From: Burkholderia sp. BCC0322
Lineage (GTDB): Bacteria; Pseudomonadota; Gammaproteobacteria; Burkholderiales; Burkholderiaceae
Reading direction: 5' to 3'
Length of the DNA stretch: 64,000 bases
Assembly (NCBI RefSeq): GCF_902833045.1
Contig: NZ_CADFDU010000012.1
Coordinates: forward strand, 1-64,000
Each line of letters begins with the position of its first letter. The stretch's first letter is position 1. Position numbers and translations under genes: made by a program. The notes beneath the pieces are model-generated. The model did no database searches, was not told the origin of the DNA, and saw nothing but the letters and a program-made list of their open reading frames with translations. Below, one piece after another: positions 42,912 to 53,409 of the stretch.

Positions 42912-45347
42912 GTGAGCAATTTCCTGATTCGCAAGGTCGCCGTGCTGGGCGCCGGCGTGATGGGCGCGCAGATCGCCGCGCACCTCATCAACGCGCGCGT
43001 GCCGGTGCTGCTGTTCGACCTGCCGGCCAAGGAAGGCCCGAAAAACGCGATCGCGCTGAAGGCGATCGAGAACCTGAAGAAGCTGTCGCCTGCGCCGTTC
43101 GGCGTGAAGGACGACGCAAAGTACCTCGAAGCAGCGAACTACGAAGACGACATCGCGAAGCTCGCCGAGTGCGACGTCGTGATCGAAGCGATCGCCGAGC
43201 GGATGGACTGGAAGCACGACCTGTACAAGAAGGTCGCGCCGCACATCGCACCGAACGCGATCTTCGCGACCAACACGTCGGGCCTGTCGATCACGAAGCT
43301 GTCCGAAGGTTTCTCGGACGAGCTGAAGTCGCGCTTCTGCGGCGTGCACTTCTTCAACCCGCCGCGCTACATGCACCTCGTCGAACTGATCCCGACCGCG
43401 CATACGCGTCCGGAGATCCTCGACCAGCTCGAGACGTTCCTGACGAGCATCGTCGGCAAGGGCGTCGTGCGCGCGAAGGACACGCCGAACTTCATCGCGA
43501 ACCGCGTCGGCATCTTCTCGATCCTCGCGGTGATCACCGAGGCCGCGAAGTTCGGCCTGCGCTTCGACGAAGTCGACGACCTGACGGGCAGCCGCCTCGG
43601 CCGCGCGAAGTCGGCGACGTTCCGCACCGCGGACGTGGTCGGCCTCGACACGATGGCGCACGTGATCAAGACGATGCAGGACAACCTCGCCGACGATCCC
43701 TTCTTTCCGGTCTACCAGACGCCTGCCGTGCTCGCCGAACTGGTGAAGCAGGGCGCGCTCGGCCAGAAGACGGGCGGCGGTTTCTACAAGAAGGAAGGCA
43801 AGGCGATCAAGGTGCTCGACGCGAAGACGGGTACCTACGTGGATTCGGGCGCGAAGGCGGACGAAACCGTCGGCCGCATCCTGAAGCGCCCGCCGGCGGA
43901 ACGCCTGAAGCTGCTGCGTGAAACGGATCATCCGCACGCGCAGTTCCTGTGGTCGATCTTCCGCGACGTGTTCCACTACATCGGCGTGCATCTCGAATCG
44001 ATCGCCGACAACGCGCGCGATGTCGACCTCGCGATCCGCTGGGGCTTCGGCTGGAACGAAGGTCCGTTCGAAGGCTGGCAGGCCGCCGGCTGGAAGCAGG
44101 TCGCCGAGTGGGTGCAGGAAGACATCGCGGCCGGCAAGGCGCTCGCGAACGTGCCGCTGCCGTCGTGGGTGCTCGACGGCCCGGTTGCCGAGAAGGGCGG
44201 CGTGCACACGGCCGAAGGCTCGTGGGCACCGGCAGCGAAGCGCTTCGTGCCGCGTTCGGACCTCGCGGTCTACGACAAGCAGGTGTTCCGCGCACCGCTG
44301 CTCGGCGAAGCCGGCGCCGATCCGAAGACGTACGGCAAGACCCTGTTCGAGACCGATGCCGTGCGTGCCTGGGTCGACGACCGTGCGGGTGAAGACGACG
44401 TCGTGATCGTGTCGTTCAAGTCGAAGATGAACACGATCGGACCGAGCGTGATCGACGGCCTCGTGCAGGCAATCGAACTCGCGGAGAAGGACTACAAGGG
44501 CGTCGTGATCTGGCAGCCGACGTCGCTGAAGCTCGGCACGCCGGGCGGCCCGTTCTCGGCTGGCGCGAACCTCGAAGAGGCGATGCCCGCGTTCATGATG
44601 GGCGGCGCGAAGGGTATCGAGCCGTTCGTGAAGAAGTTCCAGGAAGGCATGCTGCGCGTGAAGTACGCGAACGTGCCGGTCGTCGCAGCCGTGTCGGGCA
44701 TCGCGCTCGGCGGCGGGTGCGAGCTGATGCTGCACAGCGCGAAGCGCGTCGTGCACGTCGAGAGCTACATCGGTCTCGTCGAAGTGGGCGTCGGCCTCGT
44801 GCCGGCGGGCGGCGGCCTGAAGGAAGCCGCGCTGCGCGCAGCGGAGGCCGCAACGGCCGCGAACGCGACCACCGACATCCTGAAGTTCGTCACGAAGTCG
44901 TTCGAGAACGCGGCCATGGCGAAGGTGTCGGCGTCCGCGCACGACGCACGTGCGATGGGCTACGTGAAGCCGTCCGACACGATCGTCTTCAACGTGTTCG
45001 AACTGCTCGACACCGCGAAGAAGGAAGCGCGCGCGCTGGCAGCAACCGGCTACCGCGCACCGCTGCGCGCGAAGGACGTGCCGGTCGCAGGCCGCTCGGC
45101 GATCGCGACGATCAAGGCATCGCTCGTCAACATGCGTGACGGCCGCTTCATCAGCGACCACGACTACCTGATCGCGAGCCGCATCGCCGAAGCCGTGTGC
45201 GGCGGCGACGTCGAAGCCGGCAGCCTCGTCGACGAGCAGTGGCTGCTCGCGCTGGAGCGCCGTGCGTTCGTCGAGCTGCTCGGCACGCAGAAGACGCAGG
45301 AACGGATCATGGGCATGTTGCAGACCGGCAAGCCGGTGCGTAACTGA
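42912..45347 (+). CDS. Bifunctional 3-hydroxyacyl-CoA dehydrogenase/enoyl-CoA hydratase (FadN type)
   Basis: An 811-residue beta-oxidation enzyme in which the NAD-binding 3-hydroxyacyl-CoA dehydrogenase comes first (GAGVMG at residues 13-18; FFNPPRYMHLVELIPT near 150) and a crotonase domain comes last (about 490 onwards; FSAGANLEEAMPAF, ALGGGCELMLHSAKRVVH). This order is opposite to E. coli FadB and as in Bacillus FadN. It starts with GTG at 42912 after GGAGACATCCC. Thiolase follows after 27 bp. Confidence 0.94.
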   Translation: MSNFLIRKVAVLGAGVMGAQIAAHLINARVPVLLFDLPAKEGPKNAIALKAIENLKKLSPAPFGVKDDAKYLEAANYEDDIAKLAECDVVIEAIAERMDWKHDLYKKVAPHIAPNAIFATNTSGLSITKLSEGFSDELKSRFCGVHFFNPPRYMHLVELIPTAHTRPEILDQLETFLTSIVGKGVVRAKDTPNFIANRVGIFSILAVITEAAKFGLRFDEVDDLTGSRLGRAKSATFRTADVVGLDTMAHVIKTMQDNLADDPFFPVYQTPAVLAELVKQGALGQKTGGGFYKKEGKAIKVLDAKTGTYVDSGAKADETVGRILKRPPAERLKLLRETDHPHAQFLWSIFRDVFHYIGVHLESIADNARDVDLAIRWGFGWNEGPFEGWQAAGWKQVAEWVQEDIAAGKALANVPLPSWVLDGPVAEKGGVHTAEGSWAPAAKRFVPRSDLAVYDKQVFRAPLLGEAGADPKTYGKTLFETDAVRAWVDDRAGEDDVVIVSFKSKMNTIGPSVIDGLVQAIELAEKDYKGVVIWQPTSLKLGTPGGPFSAGANLEEAMPAFMMGGAKGIEPFVKKFQEGMLRVKYANVPVVAAVSGIALGGGCELMLHSAKRVVHVESYIGLVEVGVGLVPAGGGLKEAALRAAEAATAANATTDILKFVTKSFENAAMAKVSASAHDARAMGYVKPSDTIVFNVFELLDTAKKEARALAATGYRAPLRAKDVPVAGRSAIATIKASLVNMRDGRFISDHDYLIASRIAEAVCGGDVEAGSLVDEQWLLALERRAFVELLGTQKTQERIMGMLQTGKPVRN

Positions 45348-45374
45348 GCGAGCGGATAAGGCAAGGAGTCTCAA

Positions 45375-46574
<1,200 letters not shown>

Positions 46575-46596
46575 GCGGAGCGGGACAAGAGCGACG

Positions 46597-46633
46597 ACGG
46601 TGCGCGGGCCACGAGCTCGCGCACCGTTTTTTC
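46597..46633 (+). terminator. Rho-independent terminator after fadA
   Basis: ACGGTGCGCG (46597-46606) pairs with CGCGCACCGT (46618-46627), followed by TTTTTTC. It separates the thiolase from the enoyl-CoA hydratase 33 bp further on, so the hydratase may rely on read-through or its own promoter. Confidence 0.9.
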
Positions 46634-46665
46634 ATTCCGATAGAGGAAAGTCAAAGGAGACGGTT

Positions 46666-47433
46666 GTGGCCGAAATTCAAGTGGAACGCGCCGATGGCGT
46701 GATGACGATCACGATCGCGCGCCCGGCGAAGAAGAACGCGCTGACGGCGGCGATGTACCAGGCGATGGCCGACGCACTCGCCGAAGCCCAGGAAGACAAG
46801 GCGATTCGCGTGATCCTGCTGCGCGGTGGCGACGGCAATTTCACCGCGGGGAACGATCTCGAGGATTTCCTGAAGTCGCCGCCGAAGGACGACACCGCTC
46901 CGGTGTTCCAGTTTTTGGCGCGGATCAGCAGCGCGAGCAAGCCGATCGTGGCCGCGGTGCCGGGTCTGGCGATCGGCGTCGGCGTGACGATGCTGCTGCA
47001 TTGCGATCTCGTGTACGCGGCCGACACCGCGACGTTCTCGCTGCCGTTCACGCAGCTCGGGCTGTGCCCGGAAGCCGCGTCGAGCGTGCTGCTGCCGCGT
47101 CTGGCCGGCCATCAGGTGGCGGCCGAGAAGCTGCTGCTCGGCGAGGCGTTCGACGCGCTGGAGGCGCACCGGATCGGCATCGTCAACCGCGTGCTGCCGG
47201 CGGCCGAGCTCGACGCGTTCGCGGCGAAGCAGGCGGCGAAGCTCGCGGCGCTGCCGGCGGCATCGCTGCGTGTGACGAAGGCGCTGCTCAAGGATACGGG
47301 CGGTGTGGCTACCGCCGCGCGGATGGCCGAAGAGGCGGCCCACTTCTCGGCGATGCTGCGCGCGCCGGAAGCGCGCGAGGCGATGACGGCGTTCTTCGAG
47401 AAGCGCAAGCCGGATTTCCGTCAGTTCGACTGA
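46666..47433 (+). CDS. Enoyl-CoA hydratase/isomerase family protein
   Basis: A 255-residue crotonase-fold protein. NFTAGNDLEDFL near residue 60 forms the CoA-binding/oxyanion loop and LGLCPEAASSVLLPRLAG near residue 127 includes a likely catalytic acid. It begins with GTG at 46666 after AAAGGAGACGG; there is no other suitable start before the first conserved strand. The tail KPDFRQFD is common in this subgroup. Which step it performs, hydration or isomerisation of unsaturated acyl-CoA, cannot be told from sequence. Confidence 0.9.
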   Translation: MAEIQVERADGVMTITIARPAKKNALTAAMYQAMADALAEAQEDKAIRVILLRGGDGNFTAGNDLEDFLKSPPKDDTAPVFQFLARISSASKPIVAAVPGLAIGVGVTMLLHCDLVYAADTATFSLPFTQLGLCPEAASSVLLPRLAGHQVAAEKLLLGEAFDALEAHRIGIVNRVLPAAELDAFAAKQAAKLAALPAASLRVTKALLKDTGGVATAARMAEEAAHFSAMLRAPEAREAMTAFFEKRKPDFRQFD

Positions 47434-47442
47434 CGGAGCGGG

Positions 47443-47476
47443 TCGCGCCGGCGGCGTATCGTCGGCGCGATTTCGC
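47443..47476. terminator. Hairpin between convergent hydratase and fdhD genes
   Basis: TCGCGCCG (47443-47450) pairs with CGGCGCGA (47463-47470), followed by TTTCG. It is a modest stem between two convergent genes. Confidence 0.45.
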
Positions 47477-47484
47477 GCTCGGGA

Positions 47485-48321
47485 TCAGGCCGTGCCGTAG
47501 TCGACGTGACCGGTTTCGCGGCAGAAGCTGACGAGCCGCAAGCCGGCCGCTTTCGCGATTTCGATCGCGAGCGACGACGGTGCGGAGATCGTCGCCACCA
47601 GCGGGATGCCGACCCGTGCGGCCTTGCGCACGAGCTCGTAGCTCGCGCGGCTCGACAGGAACACGAAGCCGTCGGTCGCGTCGGCGCGCGACAGCACGAG
47701 CGAGCCGATCAGCTTGTCGAGTGCGTTGTGGCGGCCGACGTCCTCGAACGCCATCCGGATCGCACCTGTTGCGCTGCACCACGCGGCCGCATGCAGGCCG
47801 CCCGTGAGCTGCGTGAGCGCCTGGTGGGCCGGCAGACCGCGCGCCGCGCGCGCCAGCGCGTCGGGCGCGAGGCGCGCGAGAAAGCCCGTGTCGGGCACGC
47901 GTTCGGGTGCGAGGTCGAGCAGGTCGATGCTTTCGATCCCGCACACGCCGCAGCCGGTGCGTCCGGCGAGCGCGCGGCGCCGGTCCTTCAGCGCGGCGAA
48001 TGCCTGCTGGACGACCTCCAGGTGGACTTCCGCATGCGGCAGCGGCGCGTCGGCGTGCAGGATCACCTCGATATCCTTGATGTCGCTGCCGCGCGAGACG
48101 ATCCCTTCCGAGATCGCGAAACCGACCGCGAACGCTTCGAGGTCGCACGGCGTACACATCATCACCGCATGCGAGATGCCGTTGAAGACGAGCGCGACGG
48201 GCCATTCCTGGCCCACGTAGTCGTGTGCGGTCTCGACGGCGCCGCCGCGCGTGCGGCGCACGGTCAGTTCGATCGCGCCGCGCGGTTCGTCGCGCATGTC
48301 AGCGGATTCGGTCGGATTCAC
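47485..48321 (-). CDS. fdhD: Formate dehydrogenase accessory sulfurtransferase
   Basis: A 278-residue FdhD that transfers sulfur from IscS to the molybdenum cofactor of formate dehydrogenases. The active-site motif CGVCG is near residues 124-128, and AFEDVGRHNALDKLIG and SSRASYELVRKA are conserved family segments. Two in-frame GTG codons, 48327 and 48321, could start translation; GGGAG lies 5 bases before 48321, so I chose that one. No formate dehydrogenase genes are in the window. Confidence 0.94.
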   Translation of the reverse strand: MNPTESADMRDEPRGAIELTVRRTRGGAVETAHDYVGQEWPVALVFNGISHAVMMCTPCDLEAFAVGFAISEGIVSRGSDIKDIEVILHADAPLPHAEVHLEVVQQAFAALKDRRRALAGRTGCGVCGIESIDLLDLAPERVPDTGFLARLAPDALARAARGLPAHQALTQLTGGLHAAAWCSATGAIRMAFEDVGRHNALDKLIGSLVLSRADATDGFVFLSSRASYELVRKAARVGIPLVATISAPSSLAIEIAKAAGLRLVSFCRETGHVDYGTA

Positions 48322-48442
48322 GAGCACTCCCGTTGATTCAGCGCGAGGCCGGCGGCAATCGTATCCGCCGCCTGCGCGCAGAGGTTCTAAAATACCCCAG
48401 GCAAGCCGGCCGCGCCGGCATCCGCCACGTCAGGTAACGATC

Positions 48443-48925
48443 ATGGGACTCAGCGACGCTCCACTGCTATTCGCCTTCGAACACGAATCGTCGGAAAACT
48501 TCACGTACATCCCGATGATCGTGCGTTTCAATCTCGACCGTTTCGGTCTGCGGATTTCACTGGCGCAGTGGCAGTTGCTGCCGCTCGAGGACCGCAAGCT
48601 GCTCGCGCGCTTTCCGGCCGACGACGACACCGTGATCGAGCCCAATTTCGATCACGCGCTGTTCGAGATGCTGCGCACGCATGCCGATCTGGAACCGTCG
48701 TGGTTCCAGCCGGACGAGCAGCCGGCCTGGCGCGCCACCGATACGGTGCCGGAGTCGCTCGTGCAGCAGAGCGCGCTGGCCGGGCTGTCGGCGCCGGCGC
48801 TCGCGCAGTGGCAGCGGCTCGCGCCGTTCCAGCGCTACGTGCTGGTGAAGCTGTCGCGCAAGCCGAAGCTGAACCACGATTTTCTGCCCGCGATGCGGGA
48901 GTTCGGGCTGACGGCCACGCACTGA
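48443..48925 (+). CDS. Nitrate-reductase-associated (NarM-like) protein
   Basis: A 160-residue soluble protein. The start LLFAFEHESSENFTYIPMIVRFNLDRFGLRISLAQWQLL and the end RYVLVKLSRKPKLNHDFLPAMREFGL match what I know of the conserved nitrate-reductase-associated protein family, called NarM in cyanobacteria where it is needed for active nitrate reductase. It is divergent from fdhD, another molybdoenzyme maturation gene, which supports a role in maturing a molybdoenzyme here. A -10-like TAAAAT lies at 48388-48393. Confidence 0.75.
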   Translation: MGLSDAPLLFAFEHESSENFTYIPMIVRFNLDRFGLRISLAQWQLLPLEDRKLLARFPADDDTVIEPNFDHALFEMLRTHADLEPSWFQPDEQPAWRATDTVPESLVQQSALAGLSAPALAQWQRLAPFQRYVLVKLSRKPKLNHDFLPAMREFGLTATH

Positions 48926-48971
48926 GGTGGCCGCCGGCAGGCGGAGGGCGCCGTCGCGCGGTGCTCGCCCG

Positions 48972-49367
48972 TCAGAGCGGCGGCAGTTGCCGCGGCTTGC
49001 GGTCGGTGCCGGTTGCGACGTAGGTGAGCGTCGCTTCGGTAACCTTCACGACTTCACCCATCAGGCGCATGCGCTGTGCGTACACCTCGACGTCGACCGT
49101 GATCGACGTGTTGCCGGTGCGCGTGATGGTCGCGTAGAAGCTCAGCAGATCGCCGACGAACACCGGCTGCTTGAACACGAACGAGTTGACCGCGACCGTC
49201 GCGACGCGACCGTTTGCGCGCTGGCTCGCGGGGATCGAGCCGGCGATGTCGACCTGCGACATGATCCAGCCGCCGAACACGTCGCCGTGGACGTTCGCGT
49301 CGTGCGGTTGCGGGACGACGCGCAGCGCGGGCTGTTTTTGCGGGAGTTCGAGGGTCGAATCGGTCAT
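48972..49367 (-). CDS. Acyl-CoA thioesterase, YciA-like hotdog protein
   Basis: A 131-residue single hotdog-fold protein. PHDANVHGDVFGGWIMSQVDIAGSIPA is the typical N-terminal motif with the catalytic Asp in HGDVFGG, and GRVATVAVNSFVFKQPVFVGDLLSFYATI and KVTEATLTYVAT follow as in YciA, which hydrolyses a broad range of acyl-CoAs. An ATG at 49382 would add five residues; neither start has a strong ribosome-binding site. Confidence 0.92.
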   Translation of the reverse strand: MTDSTLELPQKQPALRVVPQPHDANVHGDVFGGWIMSQVDIAGSIPASQRANGRVATVAVNSFVFKQPVFVGDLLSFYATITRTGNTSITVDVEVYAQRMRLMGEVVKVTEATLTYVATGTDRKPRQLPPL

Positions 49368-49542
49368 GGCGGGGGCTTTCATCCTGTAATGAATTTGCCG
49401 CCGCGCGCAGCCTGGCCGGCGAGGGCGCCGGCAGCGGCGCGAAGCGGCTTCTGCGACAATACAACGTTCGCAAATTGTACGAGAAAGTGAGCGAGCCGGC
49501 CGCCGTTGCACGCGTTCGGCACCGCCGCCGATCCTTCCCCCC

Positions 49543-51414
49543 ATGCGCCGATTTCCTGCTTCCGGTGAGCCCGCGCCGGCTTCAACCGGGCCCCGCAACG
49601 ACTGGCAGACCATCCGGTCGCTGCTGCCGTACCTGGCCACTTACAAGTGGCGCGTCGCGCTCGCGCTCGGCTGCCTGATCGGCGCGAAGGTCGCGAACCT
49701 CGGCGTGCCGGTCGTGATGAAGCGCATCGTCGACCACCTGTCCTACGTACAGCAGATCACCGCGATCGGCCGCGCCGAACAGTCGGCCGGCATCGTGCTC
49801 GCGGGCGGCGTGGGGCTGCTGGTCGTCGCGTATGCGCTCGTGCGGTTGTCCACTTCGCTGTTTACCGAGCTGCGCGAGATCCTGTTCTCGAAGGTCACCG
49901 AGAGCGCGGTGCGCCAGCTCGCACTGCAGGTGTTCCGGCACCTGCACGGGCTGTCGCTGCGGTTTCACCTGGAGCGCCAGACGGGCGGCATGTCGCGCGA
50001 CATCGAGCGCGGCACGCGCGGCATCCAGCAACTGATTTCGTATTCGCTGTACAGCATCCTGCCGACGCTCGTCGAGGTCGGGCTCGTGCTCGGCTTCTTC
50101 GTGGTCAAGTACGAGGCCTATTACGCGTACGTGACGTTCGCGGCGCTGGTCACCTACATCGTGTTCACGGTGAAGGTCACCAACTGGCGCACGCATTTCC
50201 GCCGCACGATGAACGAACTCGATTCGCGCGCGAACTCGCGGGCAATCGATTCGCTGATCAACTACGAGACGGTGAAGTACTTCGGCAACGAGGAGTGGGA
50301 AGCGCAGCGCTACGACGAGAACCTGAAGCGCTACCGCAAGGCCGCGATCCGTTCGCAGAACTCGCTGTCGGTGCTGAACTTCGGCCAGCAGGCGATCATC
50401 GGCACGGGGCTCGTGTTCATCCTGTGGCGCGCGACGCAGGGCGTGCTCGCGGGCAAGCTGACGCTCGGCGATCTGGTGCTGATCAACACGTTCATGCTGC
50501 AGCTGTACATTCCGCTGAACTTCCTCGGCGTCGTCTACCGCGAGCTGAAGCAGAGCCTCACCGACATGGACCGGATGTTCGGGCTGCTGTCGGCCGCGAA
50601 GGAAGTCGCCGACCTGCCCGATGCGCGGCCGCTTGCGGTCGCCGGCGCGCAGGTGCGCTTCGAGCACGTGAATTTCGCGTACGAGCCGGCGCGGCAGATC
50701 CTGTACGACGTGTCGTTCACGATCGACGCGGGCACGACGACCGCGGTGGTCGGTCACAGCGGCTCCGGGAAGTCGACGCTGTCGCGGCTGCTGTTCCGTT
50801 TCTACGATCTCGACCGGCAGGCGGGCGGTGCGATCCGGATCGACGGGCAGGACATCCGCGACGTCACGCAGGACTCGCTGCGCGCATCGATCGGGATCGT
50901 GCCGCAGGACACCGTGCTGTTCAACGACTCGATCTACTACAACATCGCATACGGCCGGCCGACCGCGACCCGCGACGAGGTGATCGCGGCCGCGCGTGCA
51001 GCGCACATCCACGATTTCATCGAAAGCTTGCCGAAGGGTTATGACACGCCGGTCGGCGAGCGCGGGCTGAAGCTGTCGGGCGGCGAGAAGCAGCGCGTCG
51101 CGATCGCGCGCACGCTGTTGAAGGATCCGCCGGTGCTGCTGTTCGACGAAGCGACGTCGGCGCTCGATTCGCGCTCGGAGCGCGCGATCCAGCACGAACT
51201 CGACCAGATCGCGCGGCATCGGACGACGCTCGTGATCGCGCACCGGCTGTCGACGGTCGTGCACGCGCAGCAGATCCTCGTGATGGACCACGGGCGGATC
51301 GTCGAGCGCGGCACGCACGACGAACTCGTGCGCGCCGACGGGCTGTATGCGCAGATGTGGGCGCTGCAGCAGCAGCGCGCGGCGGCGGGCGGGGAGGAGG
51401 CGGAAGCCGCGTGA
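49543..51414 (+). CDS. ABC exporter, fused permease and ATPase (Atm1/HMT type)
   Basis: A 623-residue half-transporter. Six membrane helices span about residues 30-320, then the nucleotide-binding domain: Walker A GHSGSGKST from residue 404, signature LSGGEKQR at 511, Walker B VLLFDEATSALD at 531, and H-loop IAHRLST. The cytoplasmic segment NYETVKYFGNEEWEAQRYDENL is characteristic of the Atm1/ABCB7 group, which exports glutathione-linked sulfur or metal compounds. Likely a homodimer in the inner membrane. The His/metal-resistance role is inferred from the family. Confidence 0.92.
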   Translation: MRRFPASGEPAPASTGPRNDWQTIRSLLPYLATYKWRVALALGCLIGAKVANLGVPVVMKRIVDHLSYVQQITAIGRAEQSAGIVLAGGVGLLVVAYALVRLSTSLFTELREILFSKVTESAVRQLALQVFRHLHGLSLRFHLERQTGGMSRDIERGTRGIQQLISYSLYSILPTLVEVGLVLGFFVVKYEAYYAYVTFAALVTYIVFTVKVTNWRTHFRRTMNELDSRANSRAIDSLINYETVKYFGNEEWEAQRYDENLKRYRKAAIRSQNSLSVLNFGQQAIIGTGLVFILWRATQGVLAGKLTLGDLVLINTFMLQLYIPLNFLGVVYRELKQSLTDMDRMFGLLSAAKEVADLPDARPLAVAGAQVRFEHVNFAYEPARQILYDVSFTIDAGTTTAVVGHSGSGKSTLSRLLFRFYDLDRQAGGAIRIDGQDIRDVTQDSLRASIGIVPQDTVLFNDSIYYNIAYGRPTATRDEVIAAARAAHIHDFIESLPKGYDTPVGERGLKLSGGEKQRVAIARTLLKDPPVLLFDEATSALDSRSERAIQHELDQIARHRTTLVIAHRLSTVVHAQQILVMDHGRIVERGTHDELVRADGLYAQMWALQQQRAAAGGEEAEAA

Positions 51415-51608
51415 GCGGCGGGCGGTGCTGCGCGCGCAGCACCGCAGCGGGACGGCAGCGAGCTTGACGGGCGGGAGTCGCGCCGGCATGAGGGGCCGGC
51501 AGGCGCTGGTCCTGTTGTTCAGCCAGGCCAACCCGGCCGGGTTGCCGGTCGGCTCACCAGCGGGCCAACCGCCCATCCGATCGACCGGCCCGACGACCCG
51601 TCAGCCGG
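51415..51608. other. Convergent intergenic region with 16-bp palindrome
   Basis: Between the ABC exporter and murU. CAACCCGGCCGGGTTG (51529-51544) is a perfect palindrome followed by further GCCGG/CCGGC repeats. No T-run accompanies it. No gene is seen. Confidence 0.5.
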
Positions 51609-52328
51609 TCACTCCGCGGCGCGCAGCCGCGCATCGAGCTCGCCGAGCTGCGCGGGTGTGCCGACGTTCTCCCAGACGCCTTCATACAGTTCGCCGCTCG
51701 CGCGGCCGGCCTCGATCGCCGCGCGATAGTACGGCGTCAGCGCACGCCGTGTGCCGGGCGCGAGATCGCGGAACATCCGCGTGTCATACAGGCCGATATT
51801 GCCGAACGTGAAGCGTGCGGGGCCGTCGAGCGCAAGGCGGCCGTCGTCGCCGAGTGCGAAGTCGCCGGCCGGGTGGAACGGCGGGTTCGGCACCATCACG
51901 AGGTGCATCGCCGGCGCTTCGAGCTCGGCCATTCGGGCGGCGCGCGGCGCGAGCGACCGGTAGTCGAACGCGCAGTAGACGTCGCCGCTGACCGCCGCGA
52001 ACACGGCCGGCTGCCCGTCGCGCTCGAGCAGCGGCAAGGCCTTCGCGATGCCGCCGGCCGTTTCCAGTGCCTCGCCCTCGGCCGAATACGCGAGCCGCAC
52101 GCCCCAGCGCGAACCGTCGCCGAGCGCAGCCTCGATCTGTTCGCCTAGCCACGCATGGTTGATCACGATCGTCTCGATGCCCGCGCGGGCGAGCGCTTCG
52201 ATCTGCCACACGATCAGCGGCTTGCCGCCCGCTTCGAGCAGCGGCTTCGGGCGAGTGTCGGTGAGCGGGCGCATCCGTTCGCCGCGCCCGGCGGCGAAGA
52301 TCATCGCCGTGGTCAGGGTGTTGCTCAT
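51609..52328 (-). CDS. murU: N-acetylmuramate alpha-1-phosphate uridylyltransferase
   Basis: A 239-residue nucleotidyltransferase. The signature AMIFAAGRGERMRPLTDTRPKPLLEAGGKPLI holds the NTP-binding loop and catalytic Lys; FAAVSGDVYCAFDY carries the metal-binding Asp. In Pseudomonas MurU makes UDP-MurNAc from MurNAc-1-phosphate in the recycling route that bypasses de novo synthesis and its fosfomycin target. It lies 31 bp downstream of amgK, the kinase that makes its substrate. Confidence 0.92.
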   Translation of the reverse strand: MSNTLTTAMIFAAGRGERMRPLTDTRPKPLLEAGGKPLIVWQIEALARAGIETIVINHAWLGEQIEAALGDGSRWGVRLAYSAEGEALETAGGIAKALPLLERDGQPAVFAAVSGDVYCAFDYRSLAPRAARMAELEAPAMHLVMVPNPPFHPAGDFALGDDGRLALDGPARFTFGNIGLYDTRMFRDLAPGTRRALTPYYRAAIEAGRASGELYEGVWENVGTPAQLGELDARLRAAE

Positions 52329-52359
52329 GTTCGGCCGGGTTTCAGGAGAGTCGGAACGA

Positions 52360-53409
52360 TCAGAACGTATAGCCCACGTCGGCCGGTGCGTTACCCTCGA
52401 ACTCGTCGAGCAGCTTCGCGAACGGCACGAGCGGGCGGTAGCGCAGCGCGACCTTGCGCGCATACGCGATGAAGCGCGGCAGGTCGTTCAGGTAGTGCGG
52501 CTTGCCGTCACGGTAGTTGATACGCGCGAACAGGCCGAGCACCTTGATGTGGCGCTGCAGCCCCATCCACTCGAGCTGGCGGTAGAACTCGCCGAAATCG
52601 GGGTCGACCGGCAGGCCGGCCTTTTTCGCCTTTTCCCAGTAGTACGCGAAGCAGTCGAGCTCGAACGCCTCGTCCCAGCTGATGAAGGCGTCGCGCAGCA
52701 GCGACACGACGTCGTACGTCAGCGGCCCGTAGACGGCGTCCTGGAAATCGAGGATGCCCGGGTTCGGCTCGCACACCATCAGGTTGCGCGGCATGAAGTC
52801 GCGCAGCATGAAACCTTGCGGCTGCGCGTGCGCGCTGGCGACCAGCAGCGCGAAGGTGCGGTCGAGTGTGCCGCGCATCGCGTCGGTGACGGGCTTGCCG
52901 AGGTGGCGGCCGACGAACCATTCGGGCATCAGCTCCATCTCGCGGCGCAGGAATGCCTCGTCGAACGGCGGCAGCACGTCGGGCTTCGATGTGAGCTGGA
53001 AGCGGATCAGTGCGTCGAGCGCCGCGCGCATCAGCGGTTTTGCGGCGGCCGGGTCGGTCGGATCGAGCACCGAGATGTACGAGGTGCGGCCGAGATCGGT
53101 CACGAGCATGAAGCCCGCGTCGAAATCGTGGGCCAGCACGTCAGGCACATGGTTGCCGGCCGCGACGAGCAGTTGCGCGACCTGGACGAACTCGCGGCAC
53201 TTTTCGGGCGGCGGCGCGTCGACGGCGATCAGCGTGCCGCCGGCGCTCGTGGCCGATGCGACGCGGAAATAGCGCCGGAAACTGGCGTCCGACGATGCGG
53301 GCGAGAGTGTCGACAGGTCGAGCGCATAGCGTTCGGCGAGCGGGTGCAGCCACGCGGCGAGCGCTTCGAGGCGGGCGTCGGGCTGGGATGCGGCGGATGG
53401 GGGCGTCAT
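52360..53409 (-). CDS. amgK: N-acetylmuramate/N-acetylglucosamine anomeric kinase
   Basis: A 349-residue aminoglycoside-phosphotransferase-fold kinase. FMLRDFMPRNLMV corresponds to the catalytic HxDxxxxN loop (here RDFMPRNL, as in AmgK), and ILDFQDAVYGPLTYDVVSLLRDAF to the metal-binding DxD region. LVTDLGRTSYISVL and SSDASFRRYFRV are typical of the YeaB/AmgK group. It phosphorylates MurNAc or GlcNAc at the anomeric position and starts a two-gene recycling operon with murU. It is divergent from lptD, 223 bp apart. Confidence 0.92.
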   Translation of the reverse strand: MTPPSAASQPDARLEALAAWLHPLAERYALDLSTLSPASSDASFRRYFRVASATSAGGTLIAVDAPPPEKCREFVQVAQLLVAAGNHVPDVLAHDFDAGFMLVTDLGRTSYISVLDPTDPAAAKPLMRAALDALIRFQLTSKPDVLPPFDEAFLRREMELMPEWFVGRHLGKPVTDAMRGTLDRTFALLVASAHAQPQGFMLRDFMPRNLMVCEPNPGILDFQDAVYGPLTYDVVSLLRDAFISWDEAFELDCFAYYWEKAKKAGLPVDPDFGEFYRQLEWMGLQRHIKVLGLFARINYRDGKPHYLNDLPRFIAYARKVALRYRPLVPFAKLLDEFEGNAPADVGYTF

